Assembly (NCBI GenBank): GCA_035610365.1
Contig: CM069436.1
Location: forward strand, 89,405,912 to 89,469,911
DNA length: 64,000 bases
Source: Aquatica leii
Lineage: Eukaryota > Arthropoda > Insecta > Coleoptera > Lampyridae
Reading direction: 5' to 3'
In this document: positions 48,201 to 51,897 of the stretch, one piece after another
How positions within the stretch are numbered: position 1 is the first letter of the stretch
Layout of the letters: each line of letters begins with the position of its first letter
The notes under the pieces: generated by a model
Told to the model about the DNA's origin: nothing
The model's database searches: none
The model's input: only the letters and a program-made list of their open reading frames with translations
Position numbers and translations under genes: made by a program

Positions 48201-48616
48201 CATTGGTAATATTTATTACTCCGTCACAACAGATTGAAGATTTTTTAGATCTTATAATATTAAAAACGAATATTTTTAAACTAATGTTAAAGTTTTTTGA
48301 CTTACCTGCTGAATAGCGTTTCCAAAAGTTGGGCGGAATGCGGTAATCCTTCGACTAATAAATCCAAAGGCAATTCATTAGCCACCGTAAAAAGTGCCGT
48401 GGGTCCTAATTTTGATAAAACAGACGCTGCCTCACGAAATTGTCTACCTTCAGATAACACCAAAACCCTCCGTAGGGCCAATCTGGGACTTAAAGGAGCT
48501 GTGCGCTCCCTTCGAATACGTTCACCACACTCTCTCATGGCACTACATCGGAAGTTAGGATATGAATGCTTATACAATGAAGATTCTTGATGGGATGGAT
48601 ATACAGCGGACGACAT
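14769..48616 (-). CDS. SPATA18: MIEAP-domain protein gene (mitochondria-eating protein-like), six coding exons
   Basis: Six minus-strand exons join with matching phases and consensus splice sites into one open protein of 533 residues (534 with the alternative acceptor of exon 5). Exons 1-3 code a helical N-terminal half rich in Leu and Arg. Exon 4 holds an acidic/Ser linker ([14 protein letters not shown]). Residues ~336-525 resemble the C-terminal MIEAP domain. Matching features are a helix with AFRICKN, then the PP-containing turn ([11 protein letters not shown]), a charged His/Arg stretch, and an aromatic W-P block (RSYLWPGLL) near the C-terminus. In vertebrates the protein acts in mitochondrial quality control; whether this insect protein does the same is inference. 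Human SPATA18 is 538 residues, closely similar. Introns 1 and 3 are 17.8 and 13.4 kb, filled with transposons; introns 2 and 5 are 47 and 48 nt. The exons are intact, in contrast to everything around them. Assignment is from remembered motifs, not a search. Confidence 0.7.
15279..15414 (-). CDS. MIEAP-like gene, exon 5
   Basis: The acceptor is TTTTAGCAG: splicing after the first AG (exon from 15414) or the second (exon from 15411) keeps the frame and differs by one Ser. The donor is GTC|GTAAGTG. It codes [20 protein letters not shown] and on to KILFSVVV, the start of the MIEAP-like domain. The exon ends in phase 0. Confidence 0.8.
15415..16333. other. intron 4 of the MIEAP-like gene
   Basis: About 920 nt of AT-rich sequence without a recognised element. 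Confidence 0.6.
16334..16486 (-). CDS. MIEAP-like gene, exon 4
   Basis: The acceptor is ...TTTTTAG and the donor AAGAG|GTAAGGG. It enters with 1 nt completing an Arg codon and leaves with two. It codes [20 protein letters not shown] and the acidic, Ser/His-rich linker ending ESEQETDK. This linker separates the N-terminal helical part from the MIEAP-like domain. Confidence 0.8.
16487..17304. other. intron 3 of the MIEAP-like gene, 3' part without identified elements
   Basis: AT-rich intronic sequence; the frames on either strand look like chance. Confidence 0.5.
17305..17740 (+). repeat. interspersed repeat family R1, copy 1
   Basis: It begins with a small hairpin (ACTTTCGTATTAGGAAAGTA) followed by ACGATCGCAATTTTTTT. 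It shares with 51131-51610, 51660-51897 and 54415-54760 the blocks ACCCACGATAACT, GGAGCTGGCTTTTCATATTC, CTCGGTTTTATCAAAAGATG and TTTTGTACGTATGTAAATTA. Its tail has AGGTTCGAATCCTGCC at 17704, a Pol III B-box-like motif without an A box at tRNA spacing. It has no protein and is probably non-autonomous. Confidence 0.7.
17741..18868. other. intron 3 sequence with nothing identified
   Basis: AT-rich sequence with chance frames only. Confidence 0.4.
18869..19445 (+). pseudogene. pogo-like transposase, copy 1, 5' part (internally deleted)
   Basis: It opens with a pipsqueak-type DNA-binding start ([20 protein letters not shown]) at 18869-18940. Around 19070-19200 a broken frame reads PPNTTHLTQ and AIFRPIKIS, the block around the last catalytic Asp of pogo/Tigger transposases. 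At 19255-19300 [14 protein letters not shown] is the C-terminal G-R-TGI-P-NR block. The part with the first catalytic Asp is missing. The element resumes at 22316, so the Nedd4 copy at 19484-22315 interrupts it. Confidence 0.7.
20912..21123. mobile_element. 212-bp foldback MITE inside the Nedd4 pseudogene
   Basis: The two halves are long inverted repeats: AATTACCAGTCTACC at the left end against AATTACTAGTCTACT at the right, continuing through ACATATGTTTCGAGCTTTAA into ATAATGAA near the centre. TTAA stands on both sides (20908-20911 and 21124-21127), a likely target duplication. No coding capacity. Confidence 0.8.
21614..21898 (+). repeat. LTR (internally shortened) inside the Nedd4 pseudogene
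   Basis: It runs from TGAAACGTTCTCAAATT to TTCGCTACA (TG...CA ends) and matches the 443-bp LTR at 50076-50518 in reverse orientation. Features are a TATA-like TATATATACGGAAC and AATAAATAAG downstream, as in an LTR promoter and poly-A region. It lacks part of the 3' half. The HECT reading of Nedd4 (…EYI / KL…) is split exactly at this insertion. The 4-bp flanks ATAT and TTAT are imperfect. Confidence 0.8.
22316..23150 (+). pseudogene. pogo-like element, copy 1, 3' part
   Basis: It resumes with AAATTTAATATTG, matching copy 2 at 24635, and follows that copy through a Cys/Tyr-containing C-terminal segment (22640-22770) and ACCACAAATATTG near 22797. The last 200 bp (22950-23130) are a degenerate tandem of a ~12-bp unit like TGATTTCTAAAG, also at 25300-25400 and 27930-28080. 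No open frame remains. Confidence 0.65.
23330..23480 (+). repeat. 5' non-coding region of pogo copy 2
   Basis: ATCTGTGAAATTTT and AATTAGTTTTTGAAT are shared with 27560-27640. It precedes the transposase remnant of copy 2 by the distance expected of a leader. Confidence 0.45.
23780..25416 (+). pseudogene. pogo-like transposase, copy 2
   Basis: 23880-24077 reads [20 protein letters not shown] then [19 protein letters not shown], the first catalytic block (normally YDETNLTDDPG) of a pogo/Tigger transposase. After frameshifts, [15 protein letters not shown] at ~24330 matches the LPPNTTHLVQPLD block, with the last catalytic Asp lost. [20 protein letters not shown] and the C-terminal remnant follow to ~25150. 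The non-coding tail with the degenerate GATTTCTAA repeats ends at 25416, where the Penelope-like element begins. Confidence 0.7.
25475..25508 (-). ncRNA. degenerate hammerhead-like motif at the Penelope 3' end
   Basis: On the minus strand CTGATAA is followed by a CGCCC/GGGCG hairpin and then AAACG. This resembles the hammerhead core CUGAUGA-stem II-GAAA, but the G before AAA is used by the stem and the eighth core base is A. The related copy at 36908 keeps CTGATGA but has lost GAAA. Either a decayed ribozyme or chance. Confidence 0.25.
25780..27585 (-). pseudogene. Penelope-like polyprotein: reverse transcriptase plus GIY-YIG endonuclease
   Basis: The RT part contains, in order, [51 protein letters not shown] (first catalytic Asp) and [14 protein letters not shown]. 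After one in-frame stop near 26798 comes [15 protein letters not shown], with the intact YVDD catalytic pair, and [19 protein letters not shown] frameshift near 26390 leads into the linker and then the endonuclease: [20 protein letters not shown], i.e. the GIY-YIG core with its Cys pair and Arg. Remnants of the endonuclease continue to about 25780. About 600 residues; the N-terminus seems truncated. Reverse transcription and target cleavage are the family's roles. Only a few lesions, so a fairly young copy. Confidence 0.85.
27591..28110 (+). repeat. internally deleted pogo-like remnant
   Basis: The left part shares ATCTGTGAAATTTTT and AATTAGTTTTTGAATA with 23400-23445. The right part (27930-28080) is the degenerate GATTTCTAA-type tandem tail of the pogo copies. 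The transposase is absent, so this is a non-autonomous deletion product. Confidence 0.5.
28370..28605 (+). pseudogene. GIY-YIG endonuclease C-terminus of a Penelope-like element
   Basis: One frame with two internal stops reads [13 protein letters not shown], then [14 protein letters not shown], then [20 protein letters not shown], to a terminal stop at about 28602. CSCG and the ETGRSV..R stretch are the conserved Cys and Arg region of Penelope GIY-YIG domains. The GxxYIG segment itself is damaged (Tyr-codon position is a stop). Clearly a different subfamily from the 25.4-27.6 kb copy. Confidence 0.75.
28789..28832 (-). ncRNA. hammerhead ribozyme (type I, Penelope-associated)
   Basis: On the minus strand, all core parts are present in order. 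The stem I strand is CTACTG (28832-28827), then CTGATGA (28826-28820). Stem II runs from GCCC through a CAAAA loop to GGAC, with one C·A mismatch. GAAA follows (28806-28803). A minimal stem III of CG/CG with a two-base loop comes next, and then GUC as the cleavage triplet (28797-28795). TAGTAG (28794-28789) pairs with the first strand, with one G·U. Self-cleavage is predicted between 28795 and 28794. Very short stem III is characteristic of hammerheads reported in Penelope-like elements, which are thought to work as dimers. The surrounding sequence is the repeat arm of such an element. Confidence 0.8.
29176..29911. other. intron 3 sequence near exon 3
   Basis: AT-rich, without identified elements or frames. 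Confidence 0.5.
29912..30257 (-). CDS. MIEAP-like gene, exon 3
   Basis: The acceptor is ATTTTTTAG|GTCTCGG and the donor AGAAG|GTTAAT. It codes residues ~170-284, a long helical segment with [20 protein letters not shown] and [19 protein letters not shown]. It enters in phase 1 and leaves in phase 2, which matches both neighbours. Confidence 0.8.
30258..30304 (-). other. 47-nt intron 2 of the MIEAP-like gene
   Basis: GTAAGTGC...TTTTTTAG between two in-phase coding exons. It is near the lower limit for insect introns. Confidence 0.75.
30305..30501 (-). CDS. MIEAP-like gene, exon 2
   Basis: The acceptor is ATATTTCAG|ATTGGTAG and the donor TTCAGG|GTAAGTG. It codes [20 protein letters not shown] through [13 protein letters not shown] to KAFEQAVQG, again helical. 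It completes the Arg codon begun in exon 1. Confidence 0.8.
30502..31830. other. intron 1, 3' part without identified elements
   Basis: AT-rich intronic sequence with T-rich tracts (31310-31450). No supported feature apart from the splice acceptor at its edge. Confidence 0.5.
31831..32970. repeat. nested foldback element
   Basis: The outermost ends are GAAGTGAAACTTCTTTA (31839-31855) and its inverse (32953-32969). Inside are two perfect 91-base inverted arms (31881-31971 and 32146-32236). A further inverted pair (32055-32199 and 32366-32504) overlaps the second arm. A 53-bp tandem array follows. No coding capacity. The arrangement looks like a non-autonomous foldback transposon that duplicated and rearranged itself. 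Confidence 0.75.
32496..32706 (+). repeat. 53-bp tandem repeat, four copies
   Basis: Units start at 32496, 32549, 32602 and 32655 with GTCATCGTTC and end in TTAAATTTAAAAT. They differ at only a few positions. A diverged partial unit without the GTCATCG head lies at 32331-32365. There are no unique spacers, so it is a minisatellite. Confidence 0.9.
32971..34178. other. intron 1 sequence with nothing identified
   Basis: AT-rich; no frame, repeat end or RNA motif was recognised. Confidence 0.4.
34179..34560 (-). pseudogene. probable LINE ORF2 fragment (endonuclease-RT linker)
   Basis: A minus-strand frame has [20 protein letters not shown], which resembles the 'PWIT..I...I..RN.L' linker between endonuclease and reverse transcriptase of Jockey/CR1/R1-type LINEs. 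No catalytic block is present. Confidence 0.4.
34680..35040 (+). pseudogene. Penelope-like reverse transcriptase fragment (copy 3)
   Basis: It reads [13 protein letters not shown], then [27 protein letters not shown] and [20 protein letters not shown]. This is the same segment as 26400-26790 of copy 1, in the opposite orientation. The catalytic YVDD pair remains, but both ends are lost. Confidence 0.8.
35120..35215 (+). repeat. hairpin-forming terminus next to pogo copy 3
   Basis: ATACGGTTCTG at 35138 pairs with CAGAACCGTAT at 35169, and GGGGCAAAACCGGGTATG follows. The repeated GGGGCA(G/A)AACCG suggests the end of the pogo element on the minus strand, but no matching opposite end was found. 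Confidence 0.35.
35241..36710 (-). pseudogene. pogo/Tigger-like transposase, copy 3 (nearly intact)
   Basis: The DDE core is [13 protein letters not shown], where the family has NVDETG: catalytic Asp 1 is Val. [20 protein letters not shown] and [14 protein letters not shown] (Asp 2) follow, then [16 protein letters not shown] (Asp 3) and [11 protein letters not shown]. One in-frame stop near 35692 separates this from the tail ([20 protein letters not shown]). A PHD-like zinc finger comes next ([10 protein letters not shown]). One frameshift near 35325 leads on to [12 protein letters not shown] and VCKICEFKR before the stop at 35241. The DNA-binding N-terminus is missing; instead the frame runs into a Penelope end (36712-36777). 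Confidence 0.85.
36712..36780 (+). repeat. Penelope 3'-end fragment fused into the pogo frame
   Basis: Starting GGTTACAACAACAATGACAC and ending ATTCTTATCTTAGTATAG, this is the 3' end of Penelope copy 1 (25417-25462, inverted). In the pogo reading frame it encodes [15 protein letters not shown], which belongs to no transposase. Confidence 0.8.
36905..37012 (+). repeat. second Penelope 3'-end fragment
   Basis: CCTGATGAACACCC at 36910, then AACTTGGGTTACAACAATGA and CTCATCTTAGTATAGACT. It is a longer version of the fragment at 36712 and includes the region matching the hammerhead-like part of copy 1. Confidence 0.75.
37200..39195 (+). pseudogene. endonuclease-type LINE (RTE/Dong-like), 3'-truncated
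   Basis: A GC-richer leader (37210-37440) precedes an apurinic-type endonuclease: [20 protein letters not shown] at 37570, DIVGLVEIK (catalytic Glu), [14 protein letters not shown] and [13 protein letters not shown] (catalytic GD.N), with later KWTW-like and GSDHK remnants at 38020-38140. Reverse transcriptase follows at 38770-39190: an INA-like linker, [29 protein letters not shown] and [12 protein letters not shown] (the first catalytic-Asp block). Many stops and frame changes. The rest of RT is absent. A 3' part of the same kind of element is at 55380-56165. Confidence 0.75.
39196..39369. other. short unassigned segment before the mariner
   Basis: Higher GC than its surroundings (CTTGCGAAACGTCAG, GGGGGCTTAACTACGACG). 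It may belong to another element and is cut by the mariner's left end. Confidence 0.3.
39370..40640 (+). mobile_element. mariner transposon, full length (1271 bp)
   Basis: The inverted ends share GGACCGGAAAGTAATGTCGT (left 39377; right copy ends near 40637), and TA lies immediately outside on both sides. The size is normal for mariner. It sits in intron 1 of the MIEAP-like gene. Confidence 0.9.
39539..40568 (+). pseudogene. mariner transposase with one frameshift
   Basis: The start [18 protein letters not shown] at 39539 matches the N-terminal helix-turn-helix of mariner. A single-base shift near 39690 (RWFSKYIW to [12 protein letters not shown]) moves the frame; from there it is open to the stop at 40568. 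The WVPH-type linker ([13 protein letters not shown]) is present. The catalytic triad is DD34[24 protein letters not shown] and [13 protein letters not shown], with 34 residues between the last two Asp. All three Asp remain. The product would bind the end repeats and cut and paste the element at TA. Length is about 343 residues as usual. The frameshift is the only evident lesion, so the insertion is recent. Confidence 0.9.
40641..41111. other. intron 1 sequence with nothing identified
   Basis: AT-rich, no supported feature. Confidence 0.4.
41112..41511. mobile_element. 400-bp MITE with ~80-bp inverted repeats
   Basis: The left end AATTGACCATATTTAGGCGT and the right end (inverse AATTGACCATATTCAGGCGT) continue as imperfect inverted repeats through TTTGGAC, CAGGTTTAA, TTGGT and TAAATTTTAA. 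The interior is unrelated and has no protein. The target duplication is unclear. Confidence 0.75.
41820..42274 (-). pseudogene. Penelope-like element, copy 2, first segment
   Basis: Homologous to 25960-26530 of copy 1 (GATGACGATTAATAACT, TATAACCATTGTTCA, TTCCGAGTCTA and others), more diverged and with deletions. It ends where transposon copy b begins. The matching remainder is at 44835-44960. Confidence 0.75.
42275..44776 (-). mobile_element. DNA transposon of unplaced family, copy b (about 2.5 kb, inverted)
   Basis: Reverse orientation relative to copies a and c. Its left end is at 44776 (ATCTGGTCTGC on the minus strand, i.e. CACTGG with two changes). Its right end is shortened at 42275, stopping inside the inverted repeat at GTGTCA. 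It splits a Penelope-like fragment, and the Penelope homology resumes on the far side. Confidence 0.85.
42553..44171 (-). pseudogene. transposase-like protein of the 2.5 kb transposon, copy b (broken)
   Basis: It begins MPREC at 44171 but a one-base loss after HP (shared with copy c) shifts the frame. The frame reopens by 44061 ([18 protein letters not shown] and the CxxC pairs). The middle is in 43478-43792 and the core in 42553-43470. This copy keeps the fullest core: [19 protein letters not shown], then [74 protein letters not shown] and [21 protein letters not shown] stop truncates the end after MLAEYC. The conserved Asp and Glu residues and the CxxC/H positions look like an RNase H-type transposase with a zinc insertion, which is inference. 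Confidence 0.75.
44835..44960 (-). pseudogene. Penelope-like element, copy 2, second segment
   Basis: ACAGAATCTGTT, GATGATAAT, GCGAATCTTCAATAG and GTAAAAAGTGAACTGACATC follow 26963-27050 of copy 1 (the SFDVTSLFT reverse-transcriptase block). It continues the fragment at 41820-42274 across transposon b; the intervening part of the RT is missing. Confidence 0.7.
44961..48305. other. intron 1, 5' part without identified elements
   Basis: About 3.3 kb of AT-rich sequence. I found no transposon ends, coding blocks, or repeats shared with the rest of the window. It may include intronic regulatory DNA, but no motif supports that. Confidence 0.4.
48306..48616 (-). CDS. MIEAP-like gene, exon 1 (first coding exon)
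   Basis: The start ATG at 48616-48614 begins [20 protein letters not shown]. An in-frame TAA lies 15 bases before it, so the start is unlikely to be further upstream in this exon. The donor is TTCAG CAG|GTAAGT. It codes 103 residues: a short polar N-terminus, then a helical Arg/Leu-rich part ([20 protein letters not shown] and [17 protein letters not shown]). The exon leaves in phase 2. Base composition is clearly higher in GC than its surroundings. A 5' UTR exon further upstream cannot be excluded. Confidence 0.8.
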
Positions 48617-50075
48617 ACTGACATACTTTTAGATGAAACAACTCAGATATTATAGAAAGGTTGACTTATATGAACACCTTTTTTGTGATCATTCATAATT
48701 TGGTGAAATCATATTAAAAATGGACTTTGGTTTTTATACGGATTTTGATTTTGAAAAAATTAAACGTTTGCGGTAAAGTTTTTAAAACGCATTAATTATT
48801 TATAAAACAAATATTAATTTCAGCGGGGACTTTTAAATAAAGAAAAGAAAATAAACGGCACGCTTATAGTTTAAAGCTATCGCAATAAATTCCGACAAGC
48901 TATAAATAAACAACAAATATTTAGTTTGGAACGGATTGTATAATAATGTAAACGATTTAATGTTAAAGTTAGAAATGTAACAAGTGTTTTTTGTTTTGCT
49001 ACCGAACTGCAGAAAAATGCACGCAATCATGACGTTCACAACTTAAAAGAAAATTATAGTGTTTCACACACTCATCCAAAAATAATTGTTTCCTGTGTTT
49101 ATGAGATAGGTTTGCTATTATAAAGAAGTTTAATTTTTTTTCACATTGCTGTTCCTGTTTTAATATAAACATATTTATATTGTACTTTTATTTAGAATTG
49201 TGTTTCTATTTTAAATTAACTTAATTAAAACTTTAATATGTAAATTGTTTAAGTCGATCTTAAATACTAGTTCTAGAATAACAACGTCTACTTAATTTAT
49301 ATTTATAGACTTTTGCATATTTATAAACATTAATTATGGATTATATGTATTGTGTAAACTTGAAATGCTTAATGACAAAAAAAACCGCTAATATATGAGT
49401 AACAATAATATTAAATTGTTAAATGAAAGATAGAAGGTCTCAGTAAAGAAGTTAGATTTAATCCGACATTTCGTCTGCTTTTGTAAAGAGTTCATTACGA
49501 CAGTAACTCAACTTGTCAACTAAGCTAAAAGCGAAACGTTAAATAAGTTTTGTAAGTTTTTAGAACGCCGTATTTAAAGTATTTGTCATGTCATGATTAA
49601 TGAAACGTAACATAAAAAGCCTTAAAATTTTAAGAATTTTTTGAATTGGTTTCCTTAATGCACACGTCATTAAAACATGGAATCTAATACCAAGTATTAG
49701 AGATAAAGCCGTCATTCGTTTAAAAGTCAAATGTTAAAGCACTTTTAAAAAGACATGAACAAGTGTTTGCGTAGCGAAAGAAAATATGTATTAGAAAATA
49801 ATTTAAGAAAATTAAAAGTAAGCTAACTTCAAAAAATATTCAAATTGATCTTGGGTTTTTAATGGAGATTAAAATGTTAATAAAATATTGCAGAAAGAAA
49901 ATGTTTGAGTAATGTCTATTTTTTCTGCATTTAACTTCTCATTAAATAATGATGTAAACAAAATTTGATAATTGGTTAATCAGATAATGGTTGGACAACC
50001 GTAAACATTTTCTATGCGTGTATGAAAAACGTATTTTTTCCACTACTAGTTGTATAGACTATCATTATTACGTAT
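48617..50075. other. upstream flank of the MIEAP-like gene
   Basis: The promoter should lie here unless there are non-coding upstream exons. No convincing TATA or initiator can be singled out in such AT-rich DNA, and no mobile element was identified. Confidence 0.4.
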
Positions 50076-50518
50076 TGTAACGAATTTTATTATTAAAACC
50101 AATATATTTAAACTACAAAAAATATTTTTACTTATACTAGAAATATGCACACTTTTAAATTAACCGAACTAATTAAATCTAATAATATTTAATAACAGTT
50201 AAACTAATTTATATCACTTACACGAAGATAAGATAAAGTCCGCGGATAGCTTCACACACTTGTTTACACTAAAATCACGTACAAGATTATTTTCCGTATA
50301 TTTATCTACACACGCGCGCTAACGACTTATTTATTTAGACTTGAATAATCTTCTTAACACTGCTGTCTTTGCATTACGGAAATAACTAACCTACGATTTG
50401 TTTGTTCCGTATATATACACATTTTAGAAATCCTTCTCGAGTGTTCCATATCTTTCGGTATACCTTCTAGAAGATGGATAACAACTTCGAGAAGGCTCTT
50501 GAATTTGAGAACGTTTCA
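50076..50518 (-). mobile_element. solo LTR of a retrotransposon (443 bp)
   Basis: On the minus strand it runs TGAAACGTTCTC ... AAAATTCGTTACA (TG/CA ends) and is flanked by a 4-bp duplication (GTAT on the plus strand at 50072-50075 and 50519-50522). It has TATATATACGGAAC and AATAAATAAG, suitable for promoter and poly-A signals. No internal region is attached. The same LTR, shortened, is at 21614-21898. Confidence 0.85.
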
Positions 50519-51130
50519 GTATAATAGTAGGTTGTAAAGTTGCACTTTTTTAAGCGCAGGTAAATAATTAACTACGGGTGTATATTGAACATATTTACAT
50601 TTTTTGATAATTCTATAACAGTTTTAAAGAAAAAAATGTTTTATTTAATGGACTTCAGTTCTGTAACGTAACAGTATATAGATTATTAAAAGTAAACTCA
50701 AAAAATCCAATAATTATAAAAGGTAGTAACAGAAATTATAAACTCAAAATATTAACCAATGGTTTTAAAATATACAGTTTATATCCATTTATTTCTGATG
50801 AGACTGATTTTTCAAAAAGCTTAAGAAAACCCGATCACCTTAAACCAATAACATGAGATGATTTTTATTCAGAATTTGTCATTTTAAAAATGAAAATTGA
50901 CTTGAAATATATTATACATATTATAATAGTATATTTGTAACATCTTCATTTGATTCTTTAACACTTTAGCGACCATGTGCACCAAATAAGGACACAGTAA
51001 AATTTTCTCCCAGACCATGTGTTCATATTTGGTGTTGTGAGAATTACAATATTTTTTTATAGTTGTAATACTGAGTTTCTACCATTAACACAAGAAAAAC
51101 TTGAAAAAATTTTAAAAAATAGTAATTTTT
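50519..51130. other. AT-rich sequence with nothing identified
   Basis: No supported feature. Confidence 0.4.
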
Positions 51131-51610
51131 ACTTTCCTATAAAGAAAGTATAGCGATCGCAATTTTTTTTCAAAAAATTTTTACTGCATAATTTTAAGTT
51201 TTAAGGTCTTCTGAATCAAAAAATGTATTTTTGACAAAAAAAATTGTGTGTGTGTGTGTAACGATGAACTCACGATAACTTTAGAACCAAAATTTCTAGT
51301 AACTTAAAAGTTATTATGGAGCTGGCTTTTTATATTTTCTCGGTTCTATCAAAAAATGAGTCTAATAGAGAAACCAGAAGTGGGCGTATTCGCCATTTTT
51401 AATAGTTTTTCTTATATAATTTCTACGTACGTAAATTATTCGAATTATTTTTATAGTGTCTTAAAGAGTTCATTCGTCTTAACGATTTATTCAAATAATT
51501 TTTTTTCTAACATTAACAGTTTAATAGAAATTTGATTTATAATTGAAACTTAATTCCATATATGATCCTAAGTTCGAATCCTGCCTACGACGATTTTTGT
51601 TAGAAAAAAA
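51131..51610 (+). repeat. interspersed repeat family R1, copy 2
   Basis: The ACTTTCCTATAAAGAAAGTA hairpin, then AGCGATCGCAATTTTTTT, a (TG)n run at 51246, the ACGATAACT and GAGCTGGCTTTT blocks, and the tail with AAGTTCGAATCCTGCC at 51572. Longer than copy 1 by a segment with GAAACCAGAAGTGGGCGTAT. Confidence 0.7.
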
Positions 51611-51659
51611 TTCCATATCTTGAAAGGAAAGCAAGATACGTTAAAAAATAACAATTTTT

Positions 51660-51897
51660 CTGTAAATTCTTTTGACTTGTTTATATACAGAATGCTGCAT
51701 ATCTTATTCAAATTATCTTCGGATGTACCCACGATAACTGTCGAACCAAAAGTCCTAACTACTTGAATTTTAGTGTAGAGCTGGCTTTTCATATTCTCTC
51801 GGTTCTATCTAAAAATGGGTTTGATAAAGAAACCGGAAGTGGGTGTATCCGTCATTTTTAACAGTTTTTCTTAAATAATTTTGTACGTATGTAAATT
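51660..51897 (+). repeat. R1 repeat, partial copy 3, left part
   Basis: From TTGACTTGTTTATATACAG to TTGTACGTATGTAAATT, where transposon copy c begins. The homology resumes at 54415 on the far side of the transposon. Confidence 0.75.
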
